From: Bacillota bacterium
Lineage (GTDB): Bacteria > Bacillota_I > Bacilli_A > RF39 > UBA660
DNA length: 10,490 nt
Reading direction: 5' to 3'
NCBI GenBank assembly: GCA_018381595.1
Contig: JAGZRP010000015.1
Location: forward strand, 1-10,490
A program made the translations under genes and the position numbers. The notes under the pieces are model-generated. The model was not told the origin of the DNA, did no database searches, and worked only from the letters and a program-made list of their open reading frames with translations. Positions 1 through 5,792 of the stretch are shown in pieces (position 1 is the stretch's first letter; each line of letters begins with the position of its first letter).

Positions 1-459
1 TCTTTTTTCTGTTCTTTTGACATTTTCTAAGAATGGAACAGAAACATATACTAATAAGTCAATGGATTTTAATTCAAATAACATAATTTCTCGAAATGCT
101 TGATAAAAACTTTCCCAATTTTCGTACCCCTTTTGAATAAATTCTTTTTGATAGGCGAGTACTGAAATATAATCTCTATCAAATAATTTTACGGAAGAAA
201 CATTTCTCATTTTTTCTTGAATATAATGATGATTAGCAGCTAATATTAAGCTTTCATAAAGAGATGTTTCAAATTGTTCATTTAATTCTAAAAAGACATC
301 TCCTTCTAACATCTTTTTTAAAACAGGAGTTAAAGGGGTTTGATATACTAAATCTGAAATATAATGATATGGAATCTGTCTAGAATCCAACTCATTTCTA
401 ACACCTTCAATGATGGTGGTTTTTCCACTTCCATTGATTCCTTCAAATACAAGGTTCAT
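1..459 (-). CDS. Thymidylate-kinase-like P-loop nucleotide kinase (3' part cut by window edge)
   Basis: The first 153 codons are visible and the C-terminus lies outside the window. The protein opens MNLVFEGINGSGKTT, a Walker A P-loop at residues 7-15. DRDYISVLAYQ at about 113-123 matches the DR-Y-S-LAYQ signature of thymidylate kinases, and DLLVYVSVPF followed by Arg-rich KRTEKR matches the strand and LID start of that fold. The family transfers phosphate from ATP to a nucleoside monophosphate, usually dTMP. The substrate cannot be read from this part, and the N-terminal half differs enough from a housekeeping Tmk that a specialised nucleotide is possible. The ATG overlaps the TGA of the radical SAM gene as ATGA, so the two are translationally coupled. 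It is the third gene of a PRTase - radical SAM - kinase unit. Family assignment is firm, exact role is not. Confidence 0.85.
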   Translation of the reverse strand, partial: MNLVFEGINGSGKTTIIEGVRNELDSRQIPYHYISDLVYQTPLTPVLKKMLEGDVFLELNEQFETSLYESLILAANHHYIQEKMRNVSSVKLFDRDYISVLAYQKEFIQKGYENWESFYQAFREIMLFELKSIDLLVYVSVPFLENVKRTEKR

Positions 460-1310
460 AAAATCATCTCCATTCTTTTTATTGCTTTTGTTATACTTTC
501 CTCTACGTTTTCTTTCTCAAGTTTTATCACTTCTTCTTTTTTCATACAATATTTAATATCTAAAGTTGGTGTTAAATGAAGATAGGTATTTTTAATACAC
601 CGTTTACAATCATGTTCTCCACATAGGCAAGTGACAATTTCATAATTTCCTATCTTAGATTTGATATCATATCTTCCATAGCTATATAACTTTTGAATAC
701 TACTTTCTGGAAATATTTTCATAATTTCATGAATAGACATATAATTAGAAATCAGCTTTTTATCTTCTGTATATAAAGTTAAAAATCTTGGTTTGAACTG
801 ATTTTCAATACAAAACTGGTACAATTCTATCAGTTCTTTTTCATTCATATCTTTGAGTGCAATCATATTAAGACAAATAAGATGATTTGTTTTCTTTAAT
901 AATTGTAAGTTAGAAATTATTTTATTTAACGTATGCACGCCTGTTATTTGATAATGAGTCTCATGATGTAAAGAAGAAACATTCACGTGAAATTCAATAG
1001 GATGAAACTTTTTAATTTCATCAATGTATTTATCTAAATAAAATAAATTGGTATTGAGGGTAATATGGAACTTTCCTGAATCAAATCGTTTTAGAATTTG
1101 AGATAATTTTTCCCAATAGAGAAATGGTTCTCCTCCCGTAATAGAAATCTCATAGATTTCATTTTTTTCCATATAAGTTGCAATTGCCTCTAATTTTTCT
1201 GTATCAAATGCTACATCTTTTTTCTGAAAATAACCCTCATGATGACAATAAAAACATTGATAATTACAGCGATTTCCCAAAATGAAACGAATCCCTTTTA
1301 TGTTATTCAT
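456..1310 (-). CDS. MoaA-like radical SAM enzyme with C-terminal cysteine cluster
   Basis: A protein of 284 residues. C15-x3-C19-x2-C22 near the N-terminus binds the SAM-cleaving 4Fe-4S cluster, and ITGGEPF (57-63) is the SAM-binding GGEP motif. The middle, with VNVSSLHHETHYQITG and LNMIALKDMNEKEL, follows the MoaA/twitch pattern. The C-terminus has C228, C230, C235, C238 and C255. C235-x2-C238-x16-C255 resembles the auxiliary-cluster triad of MoaA, which converts GTP in molybdopterin synthesis. No other molybdopterin gene is nearby, so moaA itself is unlikely. The ATG at 1310 is chosen because GGGA lies 8 bases upstream. An ATG at 1316 is too close to it, and the frame's first ATG at 1412 lies deep inside the upstream gene. 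The start overlaps the phosphoribosyltransferase end and the stop overlaps the kinase start (ATGA), so this is the middle of a coupled three-gene unit. Substrate unknown, plausibly a nucleobase or nucleotide. Confidence 0.88.
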   Translation of the reverse strand: MNNIKGIRFILGNRCNYQCFYCHHEGYFQKKDVAFDTEKLEAIATYMEKNEIYEISITGGEPFLYWEKLSQILKRFDSGKFHITLNTNLFYLDKYIDEIKKFHPIEFHVNVSSLHHETHYQITGVHTLNKIISNLQLLKKTNHLICLNMIALKDMNEKELIELYQFCIENQFKPRFLTLYTEDKKLISNYMSIHEIMKIFPESSIQKLYSYGRYDIKSKIGNYEIVTCLCGEHDCKRCIKNTYLHLTPTLDIKYCMKKEEVIKLEKENVEESITKAIKRMEMIL

Positions 1311-1782
1311 AAGCATGTTCCCAAGGAAAAACAATCCATAATGGCTTTTCCTTTTTTCCACTAAACACCGTTTGATACTTATCTTGATTAAAATTATATA
1401 GGGTAGCAACATAAATTTTTGCAGGGTGATATTCCTTTATTTTTTGAATTACAAAATCTAGGCTTTTTCCACTATCAATAATATCTTCTACAATTAAAAT
1501 CCTTTTACCCGTAATAGCATGTTCATTAGTAATTCCATAAAAATTGGGACTTCCAAAACTAGCATTCACTTCATTACTTTCACTTCTTTTGATATGGATA
1601 CAAGAAGTATCAACCTGTTCCATATTTTTTTGTAATATCATAGAAAGAACCATTCCACCACGCAATACCGGCACCAAAGTATCAATACTAATGTTTTCCT
1701 CTCGAATTTTTGAGAGGATTTCTTTTGAAAGAAATTCTACCTCATCAAATGAAATTTCTCTTACTTCGTAATTTAATTTCAT
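1303..1782 (-). CDS. Type I phosphoribosyltransferase (Hpt/Gpt-like, COG2236 type)
   Basis: A protein of 159 residues. RILIVEDIIDSGKSL (94-108) is the PRPP-binding loop of type I phosphoribosyltransferases, with two acidic residues followed by DSGKS. VPVLRGGM (37-44) is the pyrophosphate-binding loop with the usual R-G-G. LWIVFPWEH near the C-terminus (148-156) resembles the base-side Pro-Trp segment of xanthine/guanine phosphoribosyltransferases. Such enzymes join a purine-like base to PRPP to give the 5'-monophosphate; others of this fold act in salvage regulation. Which base it uses cannot be told. The ATG has AGGAGG 7 bases upstream. It is first in the unit with the radical SAM enzyme and kinase, and its TAA overlaps the start of the radical SAM gene. 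The context suggests salvage or synthesis of a modified nucleotide; this is inference. Confidence 0.87.
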   Translation of the reverse strand: MKLNYEVREISFDEVEFLSKEILSKIREENISIDTLVPVLRGGMVLSMILQKNMEQVDTSCIHIKRSESNEVNASFGSPNFYGITNEHAITGKRILIVEDIIDSGKSLDFVIQKIKEYHPAKIYVATLYNFNQDKYQTVFSGKKEKPLWIVFPWEHAYE

Positions 1783-1789
1783 ATTAGAT

Positions 1790-1831
1790 CCTCCTAATAA
1801 AAAATATGCGATGATGGAGGAAAAGACCTCC
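1790..1831 (-). promoter_or_regulatory. Leader with ribosome binding site and possible anti-SD hairpin before the phosphoribosyltransferase
   Basis: AGGAGG (1790-1795) is a perfect Shine-Dalgarno. Upstream on the same strand GGAGG (1827-1831) and CCTCC (1816-1820) can form a 5-bp hairpin with a 6-base loop. The same CCTCC could instead pair with the real Shine-Dalgarno. That gives two exclusive foldings, one hiding the start. The elements are visible; a regulatory role is inference. No convincing sigma-A promoter was found in this leader. Confidence 0.35.
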
Positions 1832-1854
1832 TTAATTGAACCCTAAATTCCGTC

Positions 1855-1880
1855 AAAAAAAGAATGTGTTAGACACATTC
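1855..1880 (-). terminator. Rho-independent terminator of the 1892-2548 gene
   Basis: On the minus strand GAATGTGT, loop CTA, ACACATTC forms a perfect 8-bp stem directly followed by seven T (1855-1861). It lies 12 bases after the stop of the upstream gene and separates it from the phosphoribosyltransferase unit. Confidence 0.85.
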
Positions 1881-1891
1881 CCCATTTTCTT

Positions 1892-2548
1892 CTATTTTTT
1901 CTGTTTTACTCGTTTTTTTGTCGTTTTTTTTCCAATGTTTCCTTTTTCTGCTCCATAGTGATAAATCTCAATATCGTGATCTAATTTGAAAAAATATTGT
2001 TTATATATTGTTTCATAAGAAGCATCAATTTTTAGTAAATATTCATTTAACATATTTTTGATTTCCTTCTTAAATTGATTCAATTCATAAAATTCCATTC
2101 TCTCATGTTCATTGAAATAAGTAATAATTTCCTCTGTGCTTCTCGATACAAAATCATTATATGCTGTTGTATGTTCTGTTTGATATAATTCACGAATGAA
2201 TGATTGTAGCTTTAAACTGAATTGTTTTAACGATTCTACAAATAGCTGTTCTTCTTCTTGATTCATTTTTTCTTTTTTATTAATAATATAAGTATCATCT
2301 AGTGTTTCTATTTCATCTCTAATTTCTGCTTCTTTTCTTTTGACACACCAATCATTTAAGTGCTTTACAAGACATTGATTCATCATTTGCCTTTCTTCCT
2401 CTTTTAAAGAAATTGGACAAATGGTAGTCATATGATTAGAAATTCCTTCTAATTCTATTTTGGAAAAAGATTTTAAAAATTCCACCGCTATGGTTAAGAT
2501 ATGTTGTTTCAAACTGATATACTGTTGTTGTAAGTCAAAAACATTCAT
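1892..2548 (-). CDS. Hypothetical protein, charged and helical, Lys-rich tail
   Basis: I do not recognise this 218-residue protein. It has no signal peptide or membrane segment and is rich in Glu, Lys, Gln and Leu, with long stretches expected to be helical. A spaced set of cysteines (C44, C79, C88) shows no clear metal motif. The last 20 residues are strongly basic (KKTTKKRVKQKK), which could bind nucleic acid or be a disordered tail. The ATG has GGAG 9 bases and GAGG 2 bases upstream. The gene has its own promoter (2572-2601) and terminator (1855-1880), so it appears to be a single-gene unit between spoVIF and the phosphoribosyltransferase operon. Its length, normal composition and flanking signals support a real gene. 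Confidence 0.72.
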   Translation of the reverse strand: MNVFDLQQQYISLKQHILTIAVEFLKSFSKIELEGISNHMTTICPISLKEEERQMMNQCLVKHLNDWCVKRKEAEIRDEIETLDDTYIINKKEKMNQEEEQLFVESLKQFSLKLQSFIRELYQTEHTTAYNDFVSRSTEEIITYFNEHERMEFYELNQFKKEIKNMLNEYLLKIDASYETIYKQYFFKLDHDIEIYHYGAEKGNIGKKTTKKRVKQKK

Positions 2549-2571
2549 AACCTCACGCTCCTACTCTAATC

Positions 2572-2601
2572 ATTTTATCATTCTAATTAGAAAAAGAGCA
2601 A
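2572..2601 (-). promoter_or_regulatory. Sigma-A-type promoter of the 1892-2548 gene
   Basis: -35 TTGCTC (2596-2601), an 18-base spacer, and -10 TAAAAT (2572-2577) preceded by TGA, an extended -10. The start codon is 24 bases downstream, leaving room for the ribosome binding site. Confidence 0.55.
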
Positions 2602-2633
2602 GACCTTTTCGCCATTTTGACACAAATTAACAA

Positions 2634-2879
2634 TTAGAAAAATTTGTTAATATCATTTGGTACTTTGTCATTCACTACAGCACTAACTATTTTATCTTCC
2701 TTCTCTTTAGAGATTTCTTTTCCGGTCATAGAACCTAACTCTTGAATGATTTCACGAAGAGTCCCTTCATTTTTTAAATCATTCTTTTGAAGTTTTTCTG
2801 CTAGCCCTAAAATCGTATCCTTAGAAACACTTGTTTTCTTTTCAACCTTATTAAAAAAATTATCTGTAAAATTAAACAT
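2634..2879 (-). CDS. spoVIF: SpoVIF-like sporulation protein (stage VI)
   Basis: An 81-residue protein. It resembles Bacillus SpoVIF (YjcC) over its whole length: the N-terminal NFFNKVEKKTSVSK, a central LAEKLQKNDLKNEGTLREII, and TGKEISKEKEDKIVSAVVND near the end. In Bacillus subtilis this small soluble mother-cell protein is needed for proper spore-coat assembly and resistance, and is expressed late under sigma-K with GerE. Here it is slightly shorter than the Bacillus protein and ends right after the conserved block. The ATG has AAGG 5 bases upstream. The gene is divergent from the broken plus-strand membrane gene. It indicates a spore-forming organism or a lineage that kept sporulation genes. 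Family recognised from memory of the sequence pattern. Confidence 0.82.
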   Translation of the reverse strand: MFNFTDNFFNKVEKKTSVSKDTILGLAEKLQKNDLKNEGTLREIIQELGSMTGKEISKEKEDKIVSAVVNDKVPNDINKFF

Positions 2880-2899
2880 ACATACCTTCTTTCTAAAGA

Positions 2900-2908
2900 T
2901 AATATATG
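2900..2908 (-). promoter_or_regulatory. Possible sigma-K-type -10 element of spoVIF
   Basis: CATATATTA on the minus strand fits the sigma-K -10 pattern CATA-NNN-TA and lies about 20 bases before the start codon. No -35 AC dinucleotide sits at the usual distance, so support is weak; a TATA-like sigma-A element cannot be excluded in such AT-rich DNA. Confidence 0.25.
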
Positions 2909-2945
2909 TTATACTTTGAAAAGTGATAATTATTTATTGTAATAT

Positions 2946-2951
2946 AGGAGG
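2946..2951 (+). promoter_or_regulatory. Ribosome binding site of the broken small membrane-protein gene
   Basis: A perfect AGGAGG lies 10 bases before the ATG at 2962. It shows that the plus-strand frame, not the longer-looking minus-strand frame over the same bases, was the translated one. Confidence 0.7.
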
Positions 2952-2961
2952 AATTATAATT

Positions 2962-3186
2962 ATGAATTATGTATTATTGGCCTAGTCTATTTTTTTGATT
3001 TTATCTATGAGAGGTATCATAGGAATTATTTTCACTTCTCTAGGATTATTTTTAACAACGATAGAACTTAAAAAATATGATGTCCCACCCAAAACATTAA
3101 AAGCTGCAAAAATCATTTTAGAAATAGAATTTGCTTTTTGTATCTTATCTATTTTATTAAAATCACCTCTAATACCAATCAGATAA
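2962..3186 (+). pseudogene. Small membrane protein interrupted by an in-frame TAG
   Basis: The ATG at 2962 follows a perfect AGGAGG. It opens MNYVLLA, meets TAG at 2983-2985, and the same frame then continues 66 codons to TAA at 3184. The restored 74-residue protein would be hydrophobic, with a first membrane segment spanning the TAG (about 3-32), a charged loop ELKKYDVPPK and a second hydrophobic stretch, ending LIPIR. I do not recognise the family. TTG 2995 and ATG 3007 could in principle restart translation, but neither has a ribosome binding site. TAG is a normal stop in this genome (it ends engB and the gene at 4573), so a recent nonsense mutation, or a base error, is most likely. A terminator follows immediately. 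The gene is divergent from spoVIF and convergent with der. Confidence 0.6.
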
Positions 3187-3190
3187 AAGA

Positions 3191-3213
3191 AAAACATTGC
3201 CATGCAATGTTTT
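3191..3213. terminator. Bidirectional terminator shared with der
   Basis: AAAACATTGC, loop CAT, GCAATGTTTT is a perfect 10-bp inverted repeat with T-rich tracts on both sides. It serves the plus-strand small gene ending at 3186 and the minus-strand engB-der operon; it overlaps the der stop codon. Confidence 0.85.
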
Positions 3214-4525
3214 ATTGTTCCCCTTTATTTTTAAATTGTAAAATAATTGGTGTTCCTTCTAAATCAAATGCTTCTCTTATTTTATTTTCTAAATAACGTT
3301 CGTAAGAAAAGTGAATTAACCCCTTACTATTTACTTGGATATTAAATGTTGGTGGTTGTGTTCCCGCTTGATTTGAGAAATATATTTTTAAGCGTTTTCC
3401 TTTATAACTTGGTGGTAAATTTAAGGCATATGCATCGCGAATGACATCATTTAATACACTTGTCTTAATTTCCCTACGACTATTCTCATATACCTTTAAT
3501 ATTTCTGGCATCAATGTATGAATTCTCTTTTTCGTTTTTGCACTTAAGAATACTATTGGTGCATAGGTCATAAATTGGAATTCATATTTTAACAATTCTT
3601 TAAATTCTTTCATCTTAGAATCTTTATCATCTACGGTATCCCATTTATTTACTACCAAAACAACGGCTTTTCCTGCTTCTAATGCATACCCAGCAATATG
3701 TTTATCATGTTCTACAATTCCCTCTTCAGCATTGATGACAATTAAGCAAACATCACTTCTATCAATTGCTTTTAACGAACGAAGTAAACTGTATTTTTCA
3801 ACATTCTCATAGATTCTACCACGTTTTCTCATTCCCGCTGTATCAATTACTACATAATCATTATCATGGTATTTAAATGTCATATCAATCGCATCACGTG
3901 TTGTTCCGGCAACATCACTTACAATTACACGCTCTTCACCTATGATCGCATTAACCAAACTACTTTTTCCTACATTTGGTCTACCAATCACACAGAACTT
4001 AATGATTCCATCTTCGTATTCTTCAGATATTTCAGGAAAATCTTTGGTAATTTCTTCTAATAAATCGTAAATACCTTCATTCTGCTCTCCACTGACTGGC
4101 ATATAAGTATCCATTCCAAGTTCATAAAAATCATACATATTATCACGAGACAATTTTGAATCCATTTTATTAATGACTACAATCACTGGTTTTTGTGATT
4201 TTAGTAACATATCACGAACAACGGTATCATTACTTGTGAGTCCTTCTTTCCCGTCTACGACAAATAAAACAATATCTGCTTCATCGATTGCTAGTTCTGC
4301 TTGCATAATAATGGAATCATTAAAATGACCATCCGCTGTATCAATTCCCCCCGTATCAATTAAATGGAAGGAATGGTTTTGAAAATTGACAGTTCCATAA
4401 ATTCTATCTCTTGTAACTCCTGGAGTATCTTCGATAATTGATATTTTTTTACCAACCATACGGTTAAATAATGTAGACTTTCCTACATTCGGTCTTCCTA
4501 AGAGTGCTACAACTGGTTTTCTCAT
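3212..4525 (-). CDS. der: Ribosome-assembly GTPase Der (EngA)
   Basis: A 437-residue double-GTPase, the usual length for the family. GTPase domain 1 has GRPNVGKS (10-17), EDTPGVTRD, DTGG and NKMD (119-122). Domain 2 has GRPNVGKS (181-188), DVAGTTRD, DTAGMRKRG (from 228) and NKWD (293-296). A KH-like domain follows from about 352, including SYKGKRLKIYFSNQ. Der acts in late 50S subunit maturation in the cytoplasm, and all motifs needed for both GTPase sites are intact. The start at 4525 is chosen because GAGG lies 8 bases upstream and MRKPVVALLGRPNVG is the normal N-terminus; an upstream ATG at 4579 would overlap the preceding gene and add 18 unusual residues. It is the last gene of the engB operon, 47 bases after the unknown protein, and ends in the shared terminator. 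Confidence 0.97.
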   Translation of the reverse strand: MRKPVVALLGRPNVGKSTLFNRMVGKKISIIEDTPGVTRDRIYGTVNFQNHSFHLIDTGGIDTADGHFNDSIIMQAELAIDEADIVLFVVDGKEGLTSNDTVVRDMLLKSQKPVIVVINKMDSKLSRDNMYDFYELGMDTYMPVSGEQNEGIYDLLEEITKDFPEISEEYEDGIIKFCVIGRPNVGKSSLVNAIIGEERVIVSDVAGTTRDAIDMTFKYHDNDYVVIDTAGMRKRGRIYENVEKYSLLRSLKAIDRSDVCLIVINAEEGIVEHDKHIAGYALEAGKAVVLVVNKWDTVDDKDSKMKEFKELLKYEFQFMTYAPIVFLSAKTKKRIHTLMPEILKVYENSRREIKTSVLNDVIRDAYALNLPPSYKGKRLKIYFSNQAGTQPPTFNIQVNSKGLIHFSYERYLENKIREAFDLEGTPIILQFKNKGEQ

Positions 4526-4572
4526 TCTTATCGCCTCGTTTTCTTTGGGTATTATAACATATTTTCTTTTAT

Positions 4573-5082
4573 CTACCAAGCATTTTTATGAGACAAAAAA
4601 ATCTCTTTTCCATACTTCGTAATTTCTTTTGCTTCTATAAAAGTTGGTTGCGTAAACTCTAGAAATTGTCCCATTTCAATTTCTTTTAATCTCTCTTGTA
4701 ATTCAAAATAAAAACAGTTCTCATAATAATACAATTTCGTATGAGAAAGAAATTCTTGATTCAAAAGAGTTGGATCTTCTACTTGGTATAAAATAGAACC
4801 TTCTTTATTAATATGAAGACAAATTTCTATTTCATCATGGAAATAATCAAATTCATCTAACTCTTCTCGATGAATCTTTAATATCATTCCATAGTTTTCA
4901 TCTTTGGTAACATAAATGGAATAATATCCACTTATTTTTAAATGATATATTTGCTTTAGATAAAAAAGTAAGTCTTTTAATTGTTCCTCAAGGGAATCAA
5001 CACTAGAAAAATCAAGTTTCTTTTGATAAAACTGATTTAAAAAAAGAAGCATATTCTCATTATCTAGAAATACTAGTTTCAA
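4573..5082 (-). CDS. Hypothetical acidic protein between engB and der
   Basis: I do not recognise this protein of about 169 residues. It is soluble, acidic and aromatic-rich, with alternating strand and helix patterns such as GYYSIYVTKDENYGMILKIHREELDEF and a Tyr-rich LYYYENCFYFEL. No signal peptide or membrane segment is seen. Start choice: the frame can open at GTG 5091, but nothing like a ribosome binding site precedes it. The TTG at 5082 has AGGTGA 5 bases upstream and is preferred. It ends with TAG. It lies 45 bases after engB and 47 bases before der with no terminator in either gap, so it is the middle gene of the ribosome-assembly GTPase operon. A role connected to translation or growth control is possible only by context. 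Confidence 0.78.
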   Translation of the reverse strand: MKLVFLDNENMLLFLNQFYQKKLDFSSVDSLEEQLKDLLFYLKQIYHLKISGYYSIYVTKDENYGMILKIHREELDEFDYFHDEIEICLHINKEGSILYQVEDPTLLNQEFLSHTKLYYYENCFYFELQERLKEIEMGQFLEFTQPTFIEAKEITKYGKEIFLSHKNAW

Positions 5083-5127
5083 TGTAATCACCTAGTATTA
5101 GTCTATTTGAAGAATATGCTTTGGTTC

Positions 5128-5715
5128 CTATATTTCAGTGGTTCTTTCAATTCTGTCGTAAATCTCTTCTTTTCCTAATTTTGTAACACTAGAAAACATC
5201 ACAAAATCATCTCCAACAACCAAATCAAATTGATCTAGAATCAAGCTACGTTGTTTTTGACGATTGGTAATTCCCACTTTATCTACTTTGGTTGCAACAA
5301 TCGTAACCGGAATATTATAATATTTTAAAAACTCATACATCATCAAATCATCACTTGTTGGTTTATGACGAAAATCAATTAACATAAATACATTTTTTAA
5401 ATTAGGACGATTCACTAAATAATCTTCCATCATCAATCCAAACTTCTTACGCATTGGCTTACTAACATTAGCAAATCCATATCCTGGAGCATCTACTAAG
5501 TAAAATTCATCATTAACTAAATAGAAATTAATGGTTTGTGTTTTCCCTGGTTGTGAAGAAGTTCTCGCATAATTTTTACGATGAATTAAAGTATTAATAA
5601 AACTACTTTTTCCTACATTTGAACGTCCTACCAATAAAAATTCTGGCTTATTATCTGCTGGATATTGACTACGTCTCACCGCTGAAATCTCTAAATTGAC
5701 GCTATTAATTTTCAT
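5128..5715 (-). CDS. engB: Ribosome-assembly GTPase EngB (YsxC/YihA)
   Basis: A 195-residue protein, the same length as Bacillus YsxC. It carries G1 GRSNVGKS (30-37), the family-specific TSSQPGKTQTINFY segment (G2 region, about 52-65), G3 DAPGYGFA (75-82), and G4 as TKVD with a preceding hydrophobic strand. EngB is an essential GTPase that promotes 50S subunit assembly. The start ATG 5715 (MKINSVNLEISAV) is preferred because it aligns with the Bacillus N-terminus and has AAGGTG 6 bases upstream; upstream ATG 5721 and GTG 5724 fall inside that ribosome binding site. It is first in the engB - unknown - der operon and has a near-consensus sigma-A promoter. It ends with TAG. Confidence 0.97.
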   Translation of the reverse strand: MKINSVNLEISAVRRSQYPADNKPEFLLVGRSNVGKSSFINTLIHRKNYARTSSQPGKTQTINFYLVNDEFYLVDAPGYGFANVSKPMRKKFGLMMEDYLVNRPNLKNVFMLIDFRHKPTSDDLMMYEFLKYYNIPVTIVATKVDKVGITNRQKQRSLILDQFDLVVGDDFVMFSSVTKLGKEEIYDRIERTTEI

Positions 5716-5741
5716 TTCCATCACCTTTTTTAAACGTGTTC

Positions 5742-5771
5742 ATTATACCATGTTTCCAAGTTTTATGTCAA
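5742..5771 (-). promoter_or_regulatory. Near-consensus sigma-A promoter of the engB operon
   Basis: -35 TTGACA (5766-5771) and -10 TATAAT (5742-5747) are both perfect, spaced by 18 bases, with TGG before the -10 giving an extended -10. The -35 TTG uses the last bases of the T tract of the upstream gene's terminator. It predicts strong constitutive transcription of engB, the unknown gene and der. Confidence 0.9.
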
Positions 5772-5792
5772 AAAAACACCAATTGGTGTTTT
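5770..5792 (-). terminator. Terminator of the Cys-rich membrane protein gene
   Basis: AAAACACCAATTGGTGTTTT (5773-5792) is a perfect 20-base palindrome overlapping the stop codon, followed on the minus strand by a run of seven T. The palindrome needs a 4-base loop, so the effective stem is about 8 bp. Confidence 0.8.

Noticed and set aside
456..1412. Longest radical SAM reading frame starting at 1412, and identification as viperin
   Set aside because: The extra 34 codons lie inside the phosphoribosyltransferase gene and have no ribosome binding site. The viperin label was rejected because the middle and C-terminal motifs follow MoaA rather than viperin.
1783..1861. T-box or other known riboswitch in the phosphoribosyltransferase leader
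   Set aside because: About 80 bases between the terminator and the start codon are too few, and the conserved T-box sequence is absent. TTGACG after the terminator has no matching -10.
2962..3186. Reassignment of TAG as a sense codon
   Set aside because: TAG ends engB and the gene at 4573, and translation past them gives no sensible extension.
2982..3203. Minus-strand 73-codon frame opposite the broken membrane gene
   Set aside because: Its start lies inside the terminator hairpin and has no ribosome binding site, while the plus-strand frame has a perfect one.
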